A program made the position numbers and the translations under genes. Shown one piece after another: positions 51,805-54,362 of a DNA stretch of 54,362 bases (position 1 is its first letter; each line of letters opens with the position of its first letter). The stretch is from an uncultured Bacteroidia bacterium. Lineage in GTDB: Bacteria > Bacteroidota > Bacteroidia > Bacteroidales > UBA932. The notes under the pieces are model-generated. The model searched no databases. It saw only the letters and a program-made list of their open reading frames with translations, and had not been told where the DNA came from. The stretch covers positions 1 to 54,362 of the forward strand of contig CACZKE010000018.1 in assembly GCA_902781705.1 (NCBI GenBank), written 5' to 3'.

Positions 51805-53046
51805 ATGAAAAAGTACATCGTAATCCTTTCCGCCGCGGCCCTCTGCCTCGCCGCGTGCACCCAGAAAGCCGACAAGTTCGACTACAAGCAGGAGATCGCC
51901 ATCATCACCGGAACCGACGCCTCGCCGGTCTCGAAGGACCAGATCCTGGCGGACGAGATTCCCATCACGTACAACTTCTCCGTCTCCCTGACGGGTGTCG
52001 CCGAGGAGGACGTGAAGGTCCATATCTCCTACGACAGCCTGGCCGTGGTCCGGTACAACGCCGTGAACAAGACCAACTACGCCGCCGTTCCCCGCAACAC
52101 CTTCCTCATCAACGACGAATACGTGACCATCAAGAAGGGAACCGCCACCTCTCCGATGACCTCCGTCACCCTGCGTGACAACTCGTTCATCCAGGAAGGC
52201 GTGAACTACGTGATCCCGCTCGCCGTCGCCTATATGGAAGGCGGCCGCGCCGACATCCTCGACGCCTCCAAGAACCTGTTCATCAAGATCGGCAAGACCA
52301 TGGAGACCTTCTCCCTGGACATCCCGGGCACGGGCGTGTATTCCACCTACAGCCTCGGTGCCGGTTACAACCTGAACACCTGGACCCTCGAGATCAAGGC
52401 CCATCCGTACAACATGAAGTCCCGCGGCAACGACCAGCTGTGCCGGTTCTGCTGCTGGAACGAAGACGGCGGCGGCCAGGTGCTGCTCCGCTTCAACGAG
52501 AACGGCAAGCCCTGGAAGACCCTGGACATCGTGGCTCCCTCCGGCCGTTACGTCACCGGCGCGACCGGCGATCCGGCCACGGGTTCCTTCGAACAGAACC
52601 AGTGGTACATGATCTCCATCGTCTGGGACGGCTCCAACATGAGCGTGTATGTCAACGGTGAGAAAGACTCCCCGTCCGAGAACTCCGTCTCCGGCAACCA
52701 GGCGTTCAACCTGAACCGCTTCGAGATCGGCATGTCCTGGGGCGGCTACGGCGGCTCCCAGAGCTACACCGGCCGTATGGCCGAGATGCGCATCTGGAAC
52801 ATCGCCCGCAGCGCCAGCGACATCGCTTCCACCCAGTGCTCCGTGGATCCCAAGTCCGAGGGCCTCGTGGGTTACTGGAAGATGAACGAAGGCGAAGGCC
52901 ACATCTTCCACGACTCCGTCGCCGGCAACGACATGGACTGGGACAAGTCCGAGCGCCAGAAGGACGAGAAGAACTACGTCACCACCCCCGAAGCCGGGGC
53001 CTCCATCGTCTGGGTCAAGGACGAAAAGAACAAGTGTGCACAATAA
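51805..53046 (+). CDS. DUF1735/LamG surface glycan-binding lipoprotein
   Basis: 413 residues from ATG 51805, nine bases after AAAGGAG. An ATG directly abutting that ribosome-binding site at 51796 is less likely. Lipoprotein signal (ALCLAAC, Cys17). A DUF1735 domain (about 25-150; DEIPITYNFSVSLTGVAEED, YVTIKKGTATSPM) is followed by a LamG/concanavalin-like domain (about 165-345; WTLEIKAHPYNMKSRGNDQL, WYMISIVWDGSNMSVYVNGE, GRMAEMRIWNIARSASDI). No catalytic residues are seen. It is probably the surface glycan-binding protein that holds N-glycans for the GH18 enzyme encoded just upstream. Confidence 0.85.
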   Translation: MKKYIVILSAAALCLAACTQKADKFDYKQEIAIITGTDASPVSKDQILADEIPITYNFSVSLTGVAEEDVKVHISYDSLAVVRYNAVNKTNYAAVPRNTFLINDEYVTIKKGTATSPMTSVTLRDNSFIQEGVNYVIPLAVAYMEGGRADILDASKNLFIKIGKTMETFSLDIPGTGVYSTYSLGAGYNLNTWTLEIKAHPYNMKSRGNDQLCRFCCWNEDGGGQVLLRFNENGKPWKTLDIVAPSGRYVTGATGDPATGSFEQNQWYMISIVWDGSNMSVYVNGEKDSPSENSVSGNQAFNLNRFEIGMSWGGYGGSQSYTGRMAEMRIWNIARSASDIASTQCSVDPKSEGLVGYWKMNEGEGHIFHDSVAGNDMDWDKSERQKDEKNYVTTPEAGASIVWVKDEKNKCAQ

Positions 53047-53067
53047 ATAAACAAAACAACGTATAGT

Positions 53068-54362
53068 ATGAAAAAGTTATTTACTGCTTTCGCACTGGGG
53101 CTCCTCCTCGTGGGGTGCGCCCGCCAGTACGATGACACCGAGCTCCGCAACCGGGTTACGACCCTGGAGACCAAGGTGGGCAACCTCGAGGCCAACGTGA
53201 AGGCCCTCCAGGATGCGACGGCCGACGGCATGTTCGTCCAGAGCGTCGAAGAACTTACCGAGAACGGCAAGGTCGTGGGCGTGACCGTCACCTACACGAC
53301 CGGCAAGGTCGTCACCTTCCAGATCTCCGGCGCCGGTGCCGAGACCAACCTCTCCGCCATCCGCAACGCCTCCGGCGTCCTCTGCTGGGCCCTGAACGGC
53401 GAAATCATCAAGGTGGACGGCAAGGACCTCCCCGTGGGCCAGACCCCTTCCTTCTCTGTGAAGGACGGCCATCTGCTGATGACCGTGGACGGTAAGACCA
53501 CCGACCTCGGCGCCATGGGCGGCGGCCTGGGCGATGCCATCTTCAAGGACATCCAGGTCACGGCCAATGCCGTGGTCCTCACCCTGGACGACGACTCCAC
53601 CATCGAGATCCCCTTCGCCAAGGCCTTCAAGCTCGTCATCGCGAAGACCCAGTATGCCGTGACTTCCACGGACCCGATCGAGATCCCCTACACCGTGGAG
53701 AACAGGACCGAGAACACCGTCGTGGACGTCTTCACCGACGCTAACTATGAGGCCACCGTCGACGCTTCCAAGATCACCGTCACCCCGCTCGTCGTCGCGA
53801 AGGGTTCCGCCCTCGCCTATGCCGACTCCCAGGTGGGCCTGACCTCCATCGTGAAACTCACCTTCGGTGCCGAGGCTGAGCCCGACAAGTTCGAGATCAC
53901 CGACACCGACATCAACTATGTCGCCGAGGCCAAGGACGCTACCGTCGAGGCCCACGCCGTCTCCAACATCGCTTTCGACGTGAAGCCGCAGGTGGACTGG
54001 ATCCACTTCGTGGAGACCCGCGCCACCAACTACACCATCGTCCTCAAGGTCGATGACAACCCCACCCAGGAAATCCGCACCGGTGAAGTGAAGATCGTCC
54101 GCGCCGGTACCGAGGAGACCCTCCAGACCATCACCATCGCCCAGAAGGCCGGCGAGGCTCCCGAGGAGCCCGAGTTCCCGGCCGATGCGGTCGTCGAGCG
54201 CAACGGCTATGTCCTCAAGGTTATGCCCGAATTCTCCGAGAACTTCCTGTTTACCAAGGAGAACGCCCACAACTTCAAGCAGGGCGGCACCTTCCAGGTG
54301 AAGTTCTATTCCAACGGTTGGAAGTCCGGAAACCAGGTTGACCGTCTTTGCTGCTTCGAAGC
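53068..54362 (+). CDS. DUF4988/BACON lipoprotein, truncated by window edge
   Basis: 431 complete codons are present and the frame is open at the right edge. Lipoprotein signal (LGLLLVGC, Cys17), then a coiled coil (RNRVTTLETKVGNLEANVKA) and a DUF4988-type domain (about 20-195). Next come a beta domain and a BACON-like domain (about 285-370, IAFDVKPQVDWIHFV). The visible end (KQGGTFQVKFYSNGWKSGNQ) starts a LamG-like domain similar to that of the preceding gene. The first 370 residues follow those of the lipoprotein at 28548 closely in order and wording (GCARQYDDTELR against GCAKEYDDTPIR; FVQSVEEL against FVRKVEEY). It is probably another surface glycan-binding protein of the second PUL. Confidence 0.8.
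   Translation, partial: MKKLFTAFALGLLLVGCARQYDDTELRNRVTTLETKVGNLEANVKALQDATADGMFVQSVEELTENGKVVGVTVTYTTGKVVTFQISGAGAETNLSAIRNASGVLCWALNGEIIKVDGKDLPVGQTPSFSVKDGHLLMTVDGKTTDLGAMGGGLGDAIFKDIQVTANAVVLTLDDDSTIEIPFAKAFKLVIAKTQYAVTSTDPIEIPYTVENRTENTVVDVFTDANYEATVDASKITVTPLVVAKGSALAYADSQVGLTSIVKLTFGAEAEPDKFEITDTDINYVAEAKDATVEAHAVSNIAFDVKPQVDWIHFVETRATNYTIVLKVDDNPTQEIRTGEVKIVRAGTEETLQTITIAQKAGEAPEEPEFPADAVVERNGYVLKVMPEFSENFLFTKENAHNFKQGGTFQVKFYSNGWKSGNQVDRLCCFE

Noticed and set aside
1-54362. tRNA, rRNA, transposase, integrase or phage genes
   Set aside because: I looked for them in gaps and frames on both strands and saw none that I could support.

Overview
The window is about 54 kb of GC-rich DNA from a Bacteroidota genome, most likely a high-GC gut-type Bacteroidales. 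I base this on several TAnnTTTG (-7) promoter elements, three SusC/SusD pairs, many Bacteroidetes-type lipoproteins (BACON, DUF4988, DUF1735, DUF4421 and fimbrillin-like) and a XylR-type AraC regulator. I cannot name the genus from sequence alone. The content is dominated by polysaccharide-utilisation loci (PULs).

Region by region. (a) 1-2400: a degraded LuxR-type gene interrupted by a short repeat, then a 44-residue peptide gene and a fimbrillin-like lipoprotein, in DNA of visibly lower GC than the rest. (b) 2391-4611: a divergent pair, a membrane-anchored TPR/HTH sensor-like protein and a DUF4421 protein, sharing a palindromic double promoter. (c) 4544-7812 (minus): a GH20 beta-hexosaminidase followed by a XylR-like regulator. 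(d) 8027-33762 (plus): a compact operon of about 26 kb. It encodes a ROK sugar kinase, a GH2 exo-glucosaminidase-like enzyme, an alkaline phosphatase, a GH18 enzyme, two tandem SusC/SusD pairs, four surface lipoproteins and a second GH18 enzyme fused to a beta-propeller, and it ends in a strong hairpin terminator. The gene set resembles chitin-utilisation loci with twin SusCD systems. (e) 33859-42745: patatin/Omp85 phospholipase, large MscS-type channel, Agp-like acid phosphatase and GH78 rhamnosidase. (f) 42840 to the right edge: GH29 fucosidase, DUF1573 lipoprotein, a SusC carrying a C-terminal OmpA domain, SusD, BT1044-like GH18, a DUF1735/LamG lipoprotein and a truncated DUF4988/BACON lipoprotein. 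Its gene order resembles the N-glycan endoglycosidase loci of Bacteroides.

How it fits together (inference): surface GH18 enzymes cut GlcNAc-containing glycans. BACON/LamG/DUF4988 lipoproteins and SusD capture the fragments, and SusC imports them. GH20, GH2, GH29 and GH78 trim them in the periplasm, and the ROK kinase phosphorylates the released sugar. The XylR-like protein is the only obvious sugar-responsive regulator in the window. The most unusual item is the SusC-OmpA fusion at 45515-49033, a nutrient transporter that appears to carry its own peptidoglycan anchor.
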